A DNA stretch of 46,274 nucleotides, from the IMG/VR virus record IMGVR_UViG_3300008735_001702, positions 1-46,274 of that record, one strand, 5' to 3'. Numbering within the stretch: the stretch's first letter is position 1; each line of letters opens with the position of its first letter. The notes beneath the pieces are model-generated. The model searched no databases. It had not been told where the DNA came from and saw only the letters and a program-made list of their open reading frames with translations. The stretch is from a virus. This document shows positions 31,781 through 38,800 of this stretch, one piece after another. A program made the position numbers and the translations under genes.

Positions 31781-31928
31781 CATCATCTCCAAAAAGTACA
31801 ATTTTCATATCTTGAAATGCATGTTTCTTATGTAATGCTTCACTTGTTACTGCGTCTTGTTCTATATTTGCATAACGATTAATCATCTCACTTAAATATT
31901 CTTCTGTTTGTTCTTCTGTTAAAAGCAT
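31752..31928 (-). CDS. Small hypothetical protein
   Basis: A 58-residue acidic protein (MLLTEEQTEEYLSEMINRY, then AFQDMKIVLFGDDDERNPKK). AGGAG lies 10 bases before the ATG, formed by the primase stop region, and the gene fills the space between primase and RNR. Function unknown. Confidence 0.6.
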   Translation of the reverse strand: MLLTEEQTEEYLSEMINRYANIEQDAVTSEALHKKHAFQDMKIVLFGDDDERNPKKIK

Positions 31929-31941
31929 TTATTGTGTTCTC

Positions 31942-32931
31942 CTAACATCGTCTCCATTGGGACAGTTGAAAATCTGCTTGTAGTCCTGAGTAGGTATTAT
32001 GATTTATAATCTCTACAATCTCATCAGTAGTTTTTCCACCGAGAATCATTTCATTAATATCCTTCTCTTTTACACTATCAGGCCATATACAAACACTATA
32101 ACCATTTTGAATTACTTTATTTAGTGCATCTACTATTTGGATATTCCTCCTTTCATTATCCAAGACAATTACGTCGCAAACAATACCTTTAAAATTTAAT
32201 CCTGCCGAAGCTAAGCAATTAGGCAAAAATAAACTATCTAAAGGTCCTTCAACACAATACTTAATTTCTGTATTATCTATGCGCTCTTGGCCATAAATTA
32301 GGTTCTCTACTCCTTCAAATTTAATTGTTATGTATTTACATTGATCTTTAGGGTCAAATGATCTACCTTGATAACCAATGACATTATTGTTACTATCAAA
32401 AAACGGAATCACCAATCTCGGTGTATCTTGTTTTAAAGATCGAAATTTATTTGGGATAAGTTTATTAGTCCACTCTTTAAATTTCGTACAAAAATAAAGT
32501 TTGCTAAAATACTTTTCTGGTATTTGTCTTTGTCTTAAATAAAACTTAGCGGGATGTTTGTCGAATAAGGACTCAATAGTTGAAAGTCCTTGTAAAACAC
32601 GATTGAATTTTGGTTTGAAATTGAATTGAGGTATGATAGTTTTTGGTTCATCTTGTTTCTCCTTGTATCGTTCAGTAATATATTCTTTATGTAAAACAGG
32701 ATTAACTTTTTCTAAAAACTTACCGAAGGTGGTTCCGTAGTCACAATTATGACAACGATAAAAGTATTTATTACCCTTCTCATATATAAAGCCACGGCGC
32801 TTATTTTGGTGTTTCTCTGAATCACCACATATTGGACATCTGAAGTTCCAAAGGTTGTGATGGTTTTGTTTAAATCGTTCTAATGTTGGTGATAATAATT
32901 GTATATATTTTACATCAATATAAGTGCTCAC
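31942..32931 (-). CDS. 61: DNA primase, gp61-like
   Basis: A 329-residue primase with an N-terminal zinc site (FRCPICGD at about 38-45 and YRCHNCDYG at about 66-74) followed by a TOPRIM-type region (YCVEGPLDSLFLP, VIVLDNERRN). It primes lagging-strand synthesis with the phage helicase. A GTG start is proposed because AGAGG lies 6 bases before it and it sits immediately after the saccharopine-dehydrogenase-like stop; an upstream ATG extension would overlap that gene without a start signal. Confidence 0.88.
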   Translation of the reverse strand: MSTYIDVKYIQLLSPTLERFKQNHHNLWNFRCPICGDSEKHQNKRRGFIYEKGNKYFYRCHNCDYGTTFGKFLEKVNPVLHKEYITERYKEKQDEPKTIIPQFNFKPKFNRVLQGLSTIESLFDKHPAKFYLRQRQIPEKYFSKLYFCTKFKEWTNKLIPNKFRSLKQDTPRLVIPFFDSNNNVIGYQGRSFDPKDQCKYITIKFEGVENLIYGQERIDNTEIKYCVEGPLDSLFLPNCLASAGLNFKGIVCDVIVLDNERRNIQIVDALNKVIQNGYSVCIWPDSVKEKDINEMILGGKTTDEIVEIINHNTYSGLQADFQLSQWRRC

Positions 32932-32932
32932 T

Positions 32933-34033
32933 TTAATCCTCTCTATAATAACTCCCAAAAGTTGTACTCAATACATCTTTTAGATTCACACTCTCCTGTT
33001 TAACATATCCGTCTTGTGGAAGCTTACCATTTATATATAATTCCACCATTGCTAATAGACCAATAGCTGTTGTATATTCAATAGCAGTCATAAAACGACC
33101 ATTGATTCTCTCCGGCTTAAACGCCTTATAATATGTTTTTTCTATATAATCATTATTATTTTTATTACCACCAGCATAAGCATATAAAATAACTACATCT
33201 TTTCTTGTTGTGGGAATATGATTTTTAAAAATACTAATCAGGTCATGTTGTGAAATACCTAAATCATTAAAAAGAAAATCAACATAATCATGATGTCCTA
33301 TTCTTCTTAATGTTTTATAATTAACATTTACGAACGGGTATCTACATGAAAGAGTTTTAGCAAAGGTACCGATACCACCGGAAGTGTGAAATGCTTCGTA
33401 TTCTTTTCCATCAATTGTAATTTTTTCATAACCAGACAATGCAGGAACAAGACCAAATTGACCTTTCTGAACCACCTGACAATCACCCAAATATTCATTA
33501 ACTAAACCATCACCACTCCATGAACTATGATATCTTAATTTATTAGTAGCATTTTGTGATAAAGCACCAACTCTAATTTTAACATCATACAATTCGGTAA
33601 ATTCAGTAATCAAATGATTTGTTATCACTGTAGACATACCAGGAGCTAAACCACAATGTGGCATTGTGAAAGGTATTGATTGTAATTTTTTAATATAATT
33701 ATCTAATTCTTCATCTTCGGATAGATCAAAGTAGGGAACATCATACTCATAACAATATTGATATAAATCTATATTATGATGATATGGTAGTGCATTAATG
33801 ATAAGAGACTTATCTTTAACAAATTCTTTGAATTGTACAGATTTACCAGTTCCATCTGGTTCATATGTAGGTTTAGTCACTTTAAGTTTAACAAAATCAT
33901 CCTGCGGAATATCTTTGTCAACTATATCAGCTATAGAAACTTTATATTCACTATTACTACTTACTAATAATTCATATATTGCAGTTCCTATTCGACCTGC
34001 ACCTGCAATTCCGATATGTATATTTTTATTCAT
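32933..34033 (-). CDS. Saccharopine/lysine dehydrogenase-like oxidoreductase
   Basis: A 366-residue protein with an N-terminal Rossmann fold (IGIAGAGRIGTAIYELL) and the family blocks MPHCGLAPGMSTVITNHL and VNVNYKTLRRIGH typical of saccharopine dehydrogenase and lysine 6-dehydrogenase. These act on lysine or saccharopine to give alpha-aminoadipate semialdehyde. The start codon is only about 7 bases from the -10 of promoter P5, so the mRNA is probably leaderless; there is no ribosome binding site. The phage also encodes an ALDH that could act next in such a pathway (inference). Confidence 0.8.
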   Translation of the reverse strand: MNKNIHIGIAGAGRIGTAIYELLVSSNSEYKVSIADIVDKDIPQDDFVKLKVTKPTYEPDGTGKSVQFKEFVKDKSLIINALPYHHNIDLYQYCYEYDVPYFDLSEDEELDNYIKKLQSIPFTMPHCGLAPGMSTVITNHLITEFTELYDVKIRVGALSQNATNKLRYHSSWSGDGLVNEYLGDCQVVQKGQFGLVPALSGYEKITIDGKEYEAFHTSGGIGTFAKTLSCRYPFVNVNYKTLRRIGHHDYVDFLFNDLGISQHDLISIFKNHIPTTRKDVVILYAYAGGNKNNNDYIEKTYYKAFKPERINGRFMTAIEYTTAIGLLAMVELYINGKLPQDGYVKQESVNLKDVLSTTFGSYYRED

Positions 34034-34039
34034 AACACC

Positions 34040-34068
34040 ATTGTAACATAAAAAATATAATTAAACAA
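34040..34068 (-). promoter_or_regulatory. Promoter of the CCTTGT-N-TATAAT family (P5)
   Basis: AGTTTTCCTTGTTT, 17-base spacer, TACAAT on the minus strand. The expected start point coincides with the ATG of the saccharopine-dehydrogenase-like gene, giving a leaderless transcript that continues into primase and RNR. Confidence 0.7.
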
Positions 34069-34074
34069 GGAAAA

Positions 34075-34440
34075 CTATTTTAGTTTAACATCAGATTGTA
34101 ATATATATCCAATAAGAGTAGCTATAGTAATAATTCCTCCATAAATAACTGCTTTCCATTTTTCCAAAGCAGACATTCTTACATCAAGTTTGGCAAATTT
34201 ATCTAATATTTCTTTATGTATTTTTTGCTGAAATTCAGTTTCTGTAGCTATATGAGTGTCAAATCTATCATTAAGTTTTAAAACCTTTTCAGCTTGTTCT
34301 TTATGTTTTGATGAAATATGAGTTTTTAAAAACTCTGTGTCTTTATCCTGTTCTGTTATTCTATATTCTAAATGTTCTATATCTTTACTCAACATCAAAT
34401 AAACAGTATCACACTGCTTCGGTAAGTCTTTTTCTGACAT
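34075..34440 (-). CDS. Coiled-coil protein with C-terminal membrane anchor
   Basis: A 121-residue protein with a long charged coiled coil (about 15-95) and one C-terminal membrane segment (AVIYGGIITIATLIGYIL). The layout is like XhlA-type or spanin-associated proteins of lysis modules. The lipoprotein gene precedes it by 3 bases. Role in lysis is inferred. Confidence 0.6.
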   Translation of the reverse strand: MSEKDLPKQCDTVYLMLSKDIEHLEYRITEQDKDTEFLKTHISSKHKEQAEKVLKLNDRFDTHIATETEFQQKIHKEILDKFAKLDVRMSALEKWKAVIYGGIITIATLIGYILQSDVKLK

Positions 34441-34443
34441 TGG

Positions 34444-34653
34444 TTATTTACTTTCTTGACAATCTTCTAATTGTTTTAATAAACTGTTTTCGGTGTCGAA
34501 ACGATCTTTTATCCATTTTGGTGTTACTTCATAATTACCATTAGATAGTTTACTTATTTGACTCTCCCCGACCACTCTTACCTGACTTTGAGCGGTCAGA
34601 CAACCACTCAAAAAGACTATCAATATTGTCAGCATTACCATCTGCAAGGGCAT
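34444..34653 (-). CDS. Small lipoprotein, possible outer-membrane spanin
   Basis: A 69-residue protein with a lipoprotein signal (MPLQMVMLTILIVFLSGC, lipobox LSGC) and a short charged mature part (KWIKDRFDTENSLLKQLEDC). It overlaps the upstream 73-residue gene by about 100 bases in another frame, recalling Rz/Rz1 nesting. A longer form of 93 residues starting at 34725 is possible, but its basic N-terminal extension would be unusual for a lipoprotein signal. Confidence 0.55.
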   Translation of the reverse strand: MPLQMVMLTILIVFLSGCLTAQSQVRVVGESQISKLSNGNYEVTPKWIKDRFDTENSLLKQLEDCQESK

Positions 34654-34771
34654 TGTCCATTTTCTTTTTTCGTTCTTGAAACTCTTTAAAGCTTGGTTTT
34701 GGTTTGTTCTTTTGTATTCTGTCATATATATTTAACCCCGCTGATAAAATGTTACCGATCATTGAAAACAT
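34550..34771 (-). CDS. Small amphipathic protein overlapping the lipoprotein gene
   Basis: A 73-residue protein: an amphipathic N-terminus (MFSMIGNILSAGLNIYDRIQ) and a charged remainder (FKEFQERKKKMDNALADG, SDRSKSGKSGRGESNK). AGGAG lies 6 bases before the ATG, so translation is well supported. No strong membrane segment, so it is not a typical inner spanin. Function unknown. Confidence 0.6.
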   Translation of the reverse strand: MFSMIGNILSAGLNIYDRIQKNKPKPSFKEFQERKKKMDNALADGNADNIDSLFEWLSDRSKSGKSGRGESNK

Positions 34772-35218
34772 TTATTTCTCCTTCCTTACCATGATTCCTG
34801 ATTTACCTCCATCTGCTTTAGAATACTTCCTAAGATAAAGCATATGTCCTGACGTTTCATGTTGAACAATAATAGACTTATTAGGATTCTTTTTTGCATA
34901 AGCATAAATACGTTTTCCTGAATCAGAAGTTATGTCTATATGTTTTGCCCAACGAGCAAATTTATCTTTTCCAAATTTACACTTTGAAAAATCTGCATTA
35001 TTTACTTTAAAGACGGGCATACTAGCAAATGTTGAATCAGGTATTATTACATCTGGTGTTTTAACAGAAGCTTCAACATCTTCTTTATAATCTTTCTTCT
35101 TCTTTTTTTTACGTTTTAAGAATAACATTTTCTTTGTGCTAACACTATCATCATCACCAGTCCCTACTACAGCTGAACCTGTTGCATTAACTGGAGCTTC
35201 TTCATTTTTGTTTTTCAT
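34772..35218 (-). CDS. Basic protein of unknown function
   Basis: A 148-residue protein with a Lys/Arg run (FLKRKKKKKKDYKED) and a conserved-looking C-terminal part (FGKDKFARWAKHIDI, YAYAKKNPNKSIIVQHETSG). The start MKNKNEE was preferred because GGAG lies 6 bases upstream within the previous gene. Possibly DNA binding or virion associated; not recognised. Confidence 0.55.
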   Translation of the reverse strand: MKNKNEEAPVNATGSAVVGTGDDDSVSTKKMLFLKRKKKKKKDYKEDVEASVKTPDVIIPDSTFASMPVFKVNNADFSKCKFGKDKFARWAKHIDITSDSGKRIYAYAKKNPNKSIIVQHETSGHMLYLRKYSKADGGKSGIMVRKEK

Positions 35219-35537
35219 AATCTTCTCCAAGTAATTTCTTTAATTCTTTATTATCTTCTGCTTCTTCACGAAGGAAAACAAGTGCCGCGACAGCATAGGA
35301 ACCTATCTTTGACTTACCGCCAGGAATTTTCTCCATAAGTCTTTTCATATTAAAAATAAATCTTATTAACATAGTATAAGATTCTTTTTCTTTACTTGTT
35401 TTTAATGTTCTAGCTTTTCTTAATACTTTACCTTTTTCATCAATAATACCAAATTTATAAGCATCTTGTTCTTCCCAAGGCTTTACTAATGTGGTAATAA
35501 TTCTATATGTGATATAGGTATCAACAATTGCGGACAT
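35202..35537 (-). CDS. Conserved phage protein, unknown function
   Basis: A 111-residue helical protein (VDTYITYRIITTLVKPWEEQ, AYKFGIIDEKGKVLRKART, KIPGGKSKIGSYAVAALVFL). I believe this arrangement is shared by T4-like marine phages but know no function. It abuts the 122-residue gene without a gap and overlaps the next one by 17 bases. Confidence 0.6.
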   Translation of the reverse strand: MSAIVDTYITYRIITTLVKPWEEQDAYKFGIIDEKGKVLRKARTLKTSKEKESYTMLIRFIFNMKRLMEKIPGGKSKIGSYAVAALVFLREEAEDNKELKKLLGEDYEKQK

Positions 35538-35906
35538 TTATTCCATACCTCTTAGTTTATCTATAATTGTTTCATCCAGACTTATTTCAGTATATTTATC
35601 AAGTGGGATTCTATTTAAATATACTAAAAAAGTCTTTAATATTGGATGAAAAACGGCTTCTACTTTGTAAAATAATATTCTAGTAGCTGCTTCACTTTCA
35701 AAGACATTATAAAAAGTAACAAGGTGATTAATAATCAATCTTTCTTTTAGTACTTTTTCATCACTATATCTTTTGAATAATCTACGAATATAATGAAGTC
35801 TTTTAATATCTTCAAAAAACTCTTGAATATCTTTACAATGTGGATTATCATAATGAAGTAATGCAAACATCATGTAATTGCCATTCGTCAATTCACTAAA
35901 ATTCAT
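35538..35906 (-). CDS. Conserved phage protein, unknown function
   Basis: A 122-residue helical protein (NGNYMMFALLHYDNPHCKDIQE, HYIRRLFKRYSDEKVLKERL, NHLVTFYNVFESEAATR), a pattern shared by small proteins of T4-like phages as far as I can recall. It is coupled to the 111-residue gene. Function unknown. Confidence 0.6.
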   Translation of the reverse strand: MNFSELTNGNYMMFALLHYDNPHCKDIQEFFEDIKRLHYIRRLFKRYSDEKVLKERLIINHLVTFYNVFESEAATRILFYKVEAVFHPILKTFLVYLNRIPLDKYTEISLDETIIDKLRGME

Positions 35907-35916
35907 AAAGCCTCTT

Positions 35917-36354
35917 TTAAGGTGCCATATATGGCCATAATTTTAAATATTTTTTTTCATACCATTCTTTATGAGTTTTATACTTAAATATAAAATCACT
36001 GGTTTTATCTACACCGTGCCAATCTTTTTCATTAATATACTTCCAATATGTCCATCTTTTTATCACATAGTAAACATATTTATCACTTGGTAATAACCAA
36101 TGATCGCCATTGTCTGTTATTTTGTATACACAATTTTCTTTACAAGCATATGCCTCAATTAAAGAATATGTAACAATAACATCAGCTAAATTATCACGAT
36201 TTGTATCTATATAAAATGATACCGTCCTTGGAACTTCTTCAGGTATCCAATTAATTATTTCATTTACTTCTGGTATCTTTGGTTCGTTTATATGTTCTTT
36301 TGCTTGTACATTACTAGTCAATAAAAAACATAATATAATAAATACTAATTTCAT
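35917..36354 (-). CDS. Secreted protein, unknown function
   Basis: A 145-residue protein with a signal peptide (MKLVFIILCFLLTSNVQA). The mature part is rich in Trp and Tyr with two nearby Cys (EAYACKENCVYKITDNG). It contains an EF-hand-like acidic loop (DTNRDNLADV). It is the first gene after promoter P6. A periplasmic role is inferred from the signal. Confidence 0.65.
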   Translation of the reverse strand: MKLVFIILCFLLTSNVQAKEHINEPKIPEVNEIINWIPEEVPRTVSFYIDTNRDNLADVIVTYSLIEAYACKENCVYKITDNGDHWLLPSDKYVYYVIKRWTYWKYINEKDWHGVDKTSDFIFKYKTHKEWYEKKYLKLWPYMAP

Positions 36355-36381
36355 TGTCTTTCCTCTTTTATTATTAACTAT

Positions 36382-36410
36382 ATTATAACAAAATTCTAGT
36401 GAAATAACAA
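36382..36410 (-). promoter_or_regulatory. Promoter of the CCTTGT-N-TATAAT family (P6)
   Basis: AATTCCTTGTTA, 17-base spacer, TATAAT on the minus strand, about 28 bases before the secreted protein start. It heads the 34-36 kb group of small genes. Confidence 0.75.
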
Positions 36411-36415
36411 GGAAT

Positions 36416-36448
36416 TAGTATAACCTATTATTACAACAGGTTATACTA
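36416..36448 (-). terminator. Hairpin spanning the stop of the MGLWG protein gene
   Basis: An 11-bp perfect inverted repeat (TAGTATAACCT and AGGTTATACTA) with an 11-base loop; the stop codon is part of the stem. It lies just upstream of promoter P6 and could protect the transcript 3' end or separate units. No T-run follows. Confidence 0.6.
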
Positions 36449-37000
36449 TGCGACAACTGTAATATTGGTAGATGCAGCTAAAGCACTATGTGTGATTGTA
36501 GCATTTGTAGAAGTTCCTGCTTCTTTAATTGTTCCACCATTTAATGCAATTGCATTAGTACCAACAGAAAGAACATCACCGGCAGTTGTAGCGGCACTTG
36601 CAGCTGCAATAACCAAGGTAAATGTCAAACGATTTGTACCAGTACCACTTGCATAACTCAAAGTATGATTAGCATTAGTATCATTTGTTACTGTTAATTG
36701 TGGTGTACCTGTAACGTCTACTTTTTCATTATAGTTGGCTGTTACTGAAAGAGTTCCGCCATCTGATTTATCAAATGCTGTAATATTCCAATTCACAGAT
36801 GAAATATCTGCAATATTAAGTTTTGTTGCTCCTGAAAGATCACCAATGGCAACTAAAACTTCTTCATCTGCACTAGCGTTATCATTTCCACCAGCTGCTT
36901 TTACCCAACCTTTAGTGGTTGCATAAACAGAACGCTTTTCAACTTCTGTTAAATGTTTTGGTTTTGCCTCATCGGCATCTGTTGCTCCCCATAAACCCAT
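36446..37000 (-). CDS. Virion structural protein with Ig-like/Bap-type repeat
   Basis: A 184-residue protein. The start MGLWGATDADEAKPKHLTEV and VYATTKGWVKAAGG match an N-terminal type seen in virion proteins of T4-like marine phages. The C-terminal part (SVTANYNEKVDVTGTPQLTV, SYASGTGTNRLTFT, LNGGTIKEAGT) is a bacterial Ig-like/Bap-type domain common on surface proteins. A head or decoration role is inferred. AGAGGAG lies 7 bases upstream. Confidence 0.75.
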   Translation of the reverse strand: MGLWGATDADEAKPKHLTEVEKRSVYATTKGWVKAAGGNDNASADEEVLVAIGDLSGATKLNIADISSVNWNITAFDKSDGGTLSVTANYNEKVDVTGTPQLTVTNDTNANHTLSYASGTGTNRLTFTLVIAAASAATTAGDVLSVGTNAIALNGGTIKEAGTSTNATITHSALAASTNITVVA

Positions 37001-37001
37001 T

Positions 37002-37253
37002 TTAATTCTCCTCTGTTAAAAATGTTTTTTCTTTAGTGTTTCGTTTCTTTTCTTTTTTCACTCTTTGAACAGAAGGATTTTCTGAACCATTACCATAAAT
37101 TACTTTTATTTTTCCATTTTCATCAAGTTCAAATTCAAACTCTTGGTGATTTTTAATACCACCTTGAACACAACTAATATGAAAATTATATACATTACCT
37201 TCACACAAAACTTGTCCTACATTTTGGTGATAAGCAGCTATTGTTCCTTTCAT
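37002..37253 (-). CDS. Small OB-fold/cold-shock-like protein
   Basis: An 83-residue protein starting MKGTIAAYHQNVGQVLCEGN, a pattern that resembles cold-shock OB-folds (K-G-x-V/I start, F-H after NVYNFH), with a basic C-terminal tail. It may bind nucleic acid. The start was chosen for AAAGGAG 5 bases upstream. It follows a strong hairpin. Confidence 0.55.
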   Translation of the reverse strand: MKGTIAAYHQNVGQVLCEGNVYNFHISCVQGGIKNHQEFEFELDENGKIKVIYGNGSENPSVQRVKKEKKRNTKEKTFLTEEN

Positions 37254-37274
37254 AACACTCCTTTCAAATAACAC

Positions 37275-37297
37275 AAGGGGGAGTTTAACTCCCCCTT
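37275..37297 (-). terminator. Strong GC-rich hairpin
   Basis: A perfect 10-bp stem (AAGGGGGAGT/ACTCCCCCTT) with a 3-base loop, 11 bases after the stop of the 64-residue membrane protein gene. The following bases are only moderately T-rich. Likely a terminator or 3'-end stabiliser. Confidence 0.75.
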
Positions 37298-37307
37298 ACA
37301 TCATCAC

Positions 37308-37502
37308 TTATTTTTTATTCTTATTATGATTGATATTCAACGACAACCAATTAAGAACTGGCCAAACTTTTCCCAAGAAAGGAATCTTTACAGCTTCACT
37401 ATCCTTTAGTGTCATTGTAACAGCATTAGCCGCAACAACAATAGTTGTAAAAATTCCCCACCAAGATTGCTGGGCCATCCAACCAAATACCATAGTTTCC
37501 AT
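37308..37502 (-). CDS. Small membrane protein
   Basis: A 64-residue protein with one membrane segment (WWGIFTTIVVAANAVTM) and a basic tail (NINHNKNKK). AGGAG lies 8 bases before the ATG. It is grouped with a 23-residue membrane peptide and a 72-residue two-segment protein, so it may belong to a lysis or holin-like set. Function unknown. Confidence 0.6.
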   Translation of the reverse strand: METMVFGWMAQQSWWGIFTTIVVAANAVTMTLKDSEAVKIPFLGKVWPVLNWLSLNINHNKNKK

Positions 37503-37520
37503 ATTCAATACTCCTTTAGT

Positions 37521-37592
37521 TTAATGATACAACCAACCAGCTATACCCCAACCTAGCATGAAAAAAATCAATTTGCTTAAATGTGGATGCAT
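37521..37592 (-). CDS. 23-residue membrane peptide
   Basis: ATG with AAGGAG 7 bases upstream encodes MHPHLSKLIFFMLGWGIAGW and three further residues, a single membrane segment. It lies just after a late promoter (37621) and before the 64-residue membrane protein. Small size, but the start signal and placement are strong. Confidence 0.55.
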   Translation of the reverse strand: MHPHLSKLIFFMLGWGIAGWLYH

Positions 37593-37620
37593 TAGCTTTC
37601 TCCTTTTTTGTGGTTAATAA

Positions 37621-37628
37621 TATTTATA
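37621..37628 (-). promoter_or_regulatory. T4-type late promoter (TATAAATA)
   Basis: Perfect octamer on the minus strand directly after the stop of the 72-residue membrane protein gene and about 30 bases before the 23-residue membrane peptide. It would supply late transcripts for the small membrane proteins and virion proteins downstream. Confidence 0.7.
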
Positions 37629-37847
37629 CTATTTATTAAAAATGGCATAAATGACACCAACAGATGCAAGACCTACAAGACCTTGTGCGCCAAGTGATCC
37701 AACAATAGCTGTGATATTACCAATAACATCACCACCAATAAATGGAACAGCCTTACCGAAAATTACTTGCATAATAATTGCCAATGCAAGTAATGATACT
37801 CCCGCTTCTGTTAGTTTTTTTACCCAACCAAGAATTTGATCGAACAT
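37629..37847 (-). CDS. Small two-segment membrane protein, holin-like
   Basis: A 72-residue protein with two hydrophobic segments (VSLLALAIIMQVIFG and a longer Gly/Ala-rich one ending VGLASVGVIYAIFNK) joined by VPFIGGDVIGN. AAGGAG precedes the ATG. Holins have this size and layout, and close relatives appear, as far as I recall, in marine T4-like phages. Holin activity is inferred. Confidence 0.6.
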   Translation of the reverse strand: MFDQILGWVKKLTEAGVSLLALAIIMQVIFGKAVPFIGGDVIGNITAIVGSLGAQGLVGLASVGVIYAIFNK

Positions 37848-37886
37848 TTTGTATACTCTCCTTTGAATTATTATAGGGATTTTTTG

Positions 37887-37894
37887 TATTTATT
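37887..37894 (-). promoter_or_regulatory. Late-promoter-like AATAAATA
   Basis: One mismatch from TATAAATA on the minus strand, about 40 bases before the holin-like gene. Transcription would start near 37881. It lies in a 93-base gap without genes. Confidence 0.45.
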
Positions 37895-37940
37895 TTAATG
37901 TCGATATATTAAAACTATCCCAGTAAAAAATGTTTATCGA

Positions 37941-38522
37941 CTATTTCATTCTTTTTTGAAGTTCTTTAAAAACTTTCTTTGCTAACTTAGAATTCTTTGT
38001 TATTAAACCATCGGCAAATTTCTTAAATTTTTCTTTCTTAACATATTCTCTCATCTTAGAACCAGAGATACCTTTAACACCTTCTGCGTCAGGATCGCGG
38101 TCACCAGCTGATGCTACTGAAAAATCTTTAATATTATCTAAATCACTATCAACAAACTTTGACATATTCTTTTTAAACTCTGTGACTCTATCACTACCAA
38201 CAACAAAAACTACCTTAGAAAACTTTTGATTGTTAAGATATTCTAATACATCAAACGGTGTTCTTATAGATGTATCAGTATTTATAATGTTACCAAAAAC
38301 GTCTTTGAGGACTTCAATCTTTGTTTTATATGTTAAAGGATTCTTTTTATTGTCCTCTGTCTTAGAAGGATAGATCATTGGGATTCCTTTTTCTTTCTTA
38401 GCAACCATTATAACTTTTTTAATTAGTTTAGCATGGCCAGAGGTAGGAGGATTCATCCGGCCGAAAGCAAATACAGCTGTCTTATCTTTTGCTTCGTTAA
38501 GAAAGCTTTTGAAGGTTATCAT
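37941..38522 (-). CDS. Cytidylyltransferase-like nucleotidyltransferase with capsid-targeting-like N-terminus
   Basis: A 193-residue protein. The HxGH-type motif is in AFGRMNPPTSGHAKLI (15-30) and the ISGSKMREY block near residue 150 corresponds to the ISSTxxR motif, as in NMN adenylyltransferase or cytidylyltransferase folds. The first eleven residues, MITFKSFLNEA, resemble the T4 internal-protein targeting peptide and contain an L-x-E cleavage site before Ala. It overlaps the gene before it. Substrate unknown. Confidence 0.8.
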   Translation of the reverse strand: MITFKSFLNEAKDKTAVFAFGRMNPPTSGHAKLIKKVIMVAKKEKGIPMIYPSKTEDNKKNPLTYKTKIEVLKDVFGNIINTDTSIRTPFDVLEYLNNQKFSKVVFVVGSDRVTEFKKNMSKFVDSDLDNIKDFSVASAGDRDPDAEGVKGISGSKMREYVKKEKFKKFADGLITKNSKLAKKVFKELQKRMK

Positions 38523-38800
38523 ATCTTTTTAAGTTGCTTTTCTAAAGCTGTAATTTGTTTTCTATTTAATTTAAAACTCTTTGGCCACCAATCAGGTCTG
38601 TCACCATCAACAAGTTTTTGAAGATCACCGATCAATTTTTGTTTGGCTCCATCTCTCATTCCCTTAGTTATTTTTTTTAAATCTACATCTCCGACAGCAA
38701 CTCCTTTTGTCATCATTTGCATTGGATCAAGATTTCTAACAGACCTACCATCAAATCCTATTTCATTAATAAAACTTTTAAAAGTTTTCAATAAAATCAT
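38519..38800 (-). CDS. Small protein with capsid-targeting-like N-terminus
   Basis: A 93-residue basic protein starting MILLKTFKSFINEI, which contains the same KTFKSFxNE core with an I-x-E site. The rest has RPDWWPKSFKLNRKQ. It overlaps the nucleotidyltransferase gene (ATGA) and the 57-residue gene before it (TAATG). Function unknown. Confidence 0.6.
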   Translation of the reverse strand: MILLKTFKSFINEIGFDGRSVRNLDPMQMMTKGVAVGDVDLKKITKGMRDGAKQKLIGDLQKLVDGDRPDWWPKSFKLNRKQITALEKQLKKI

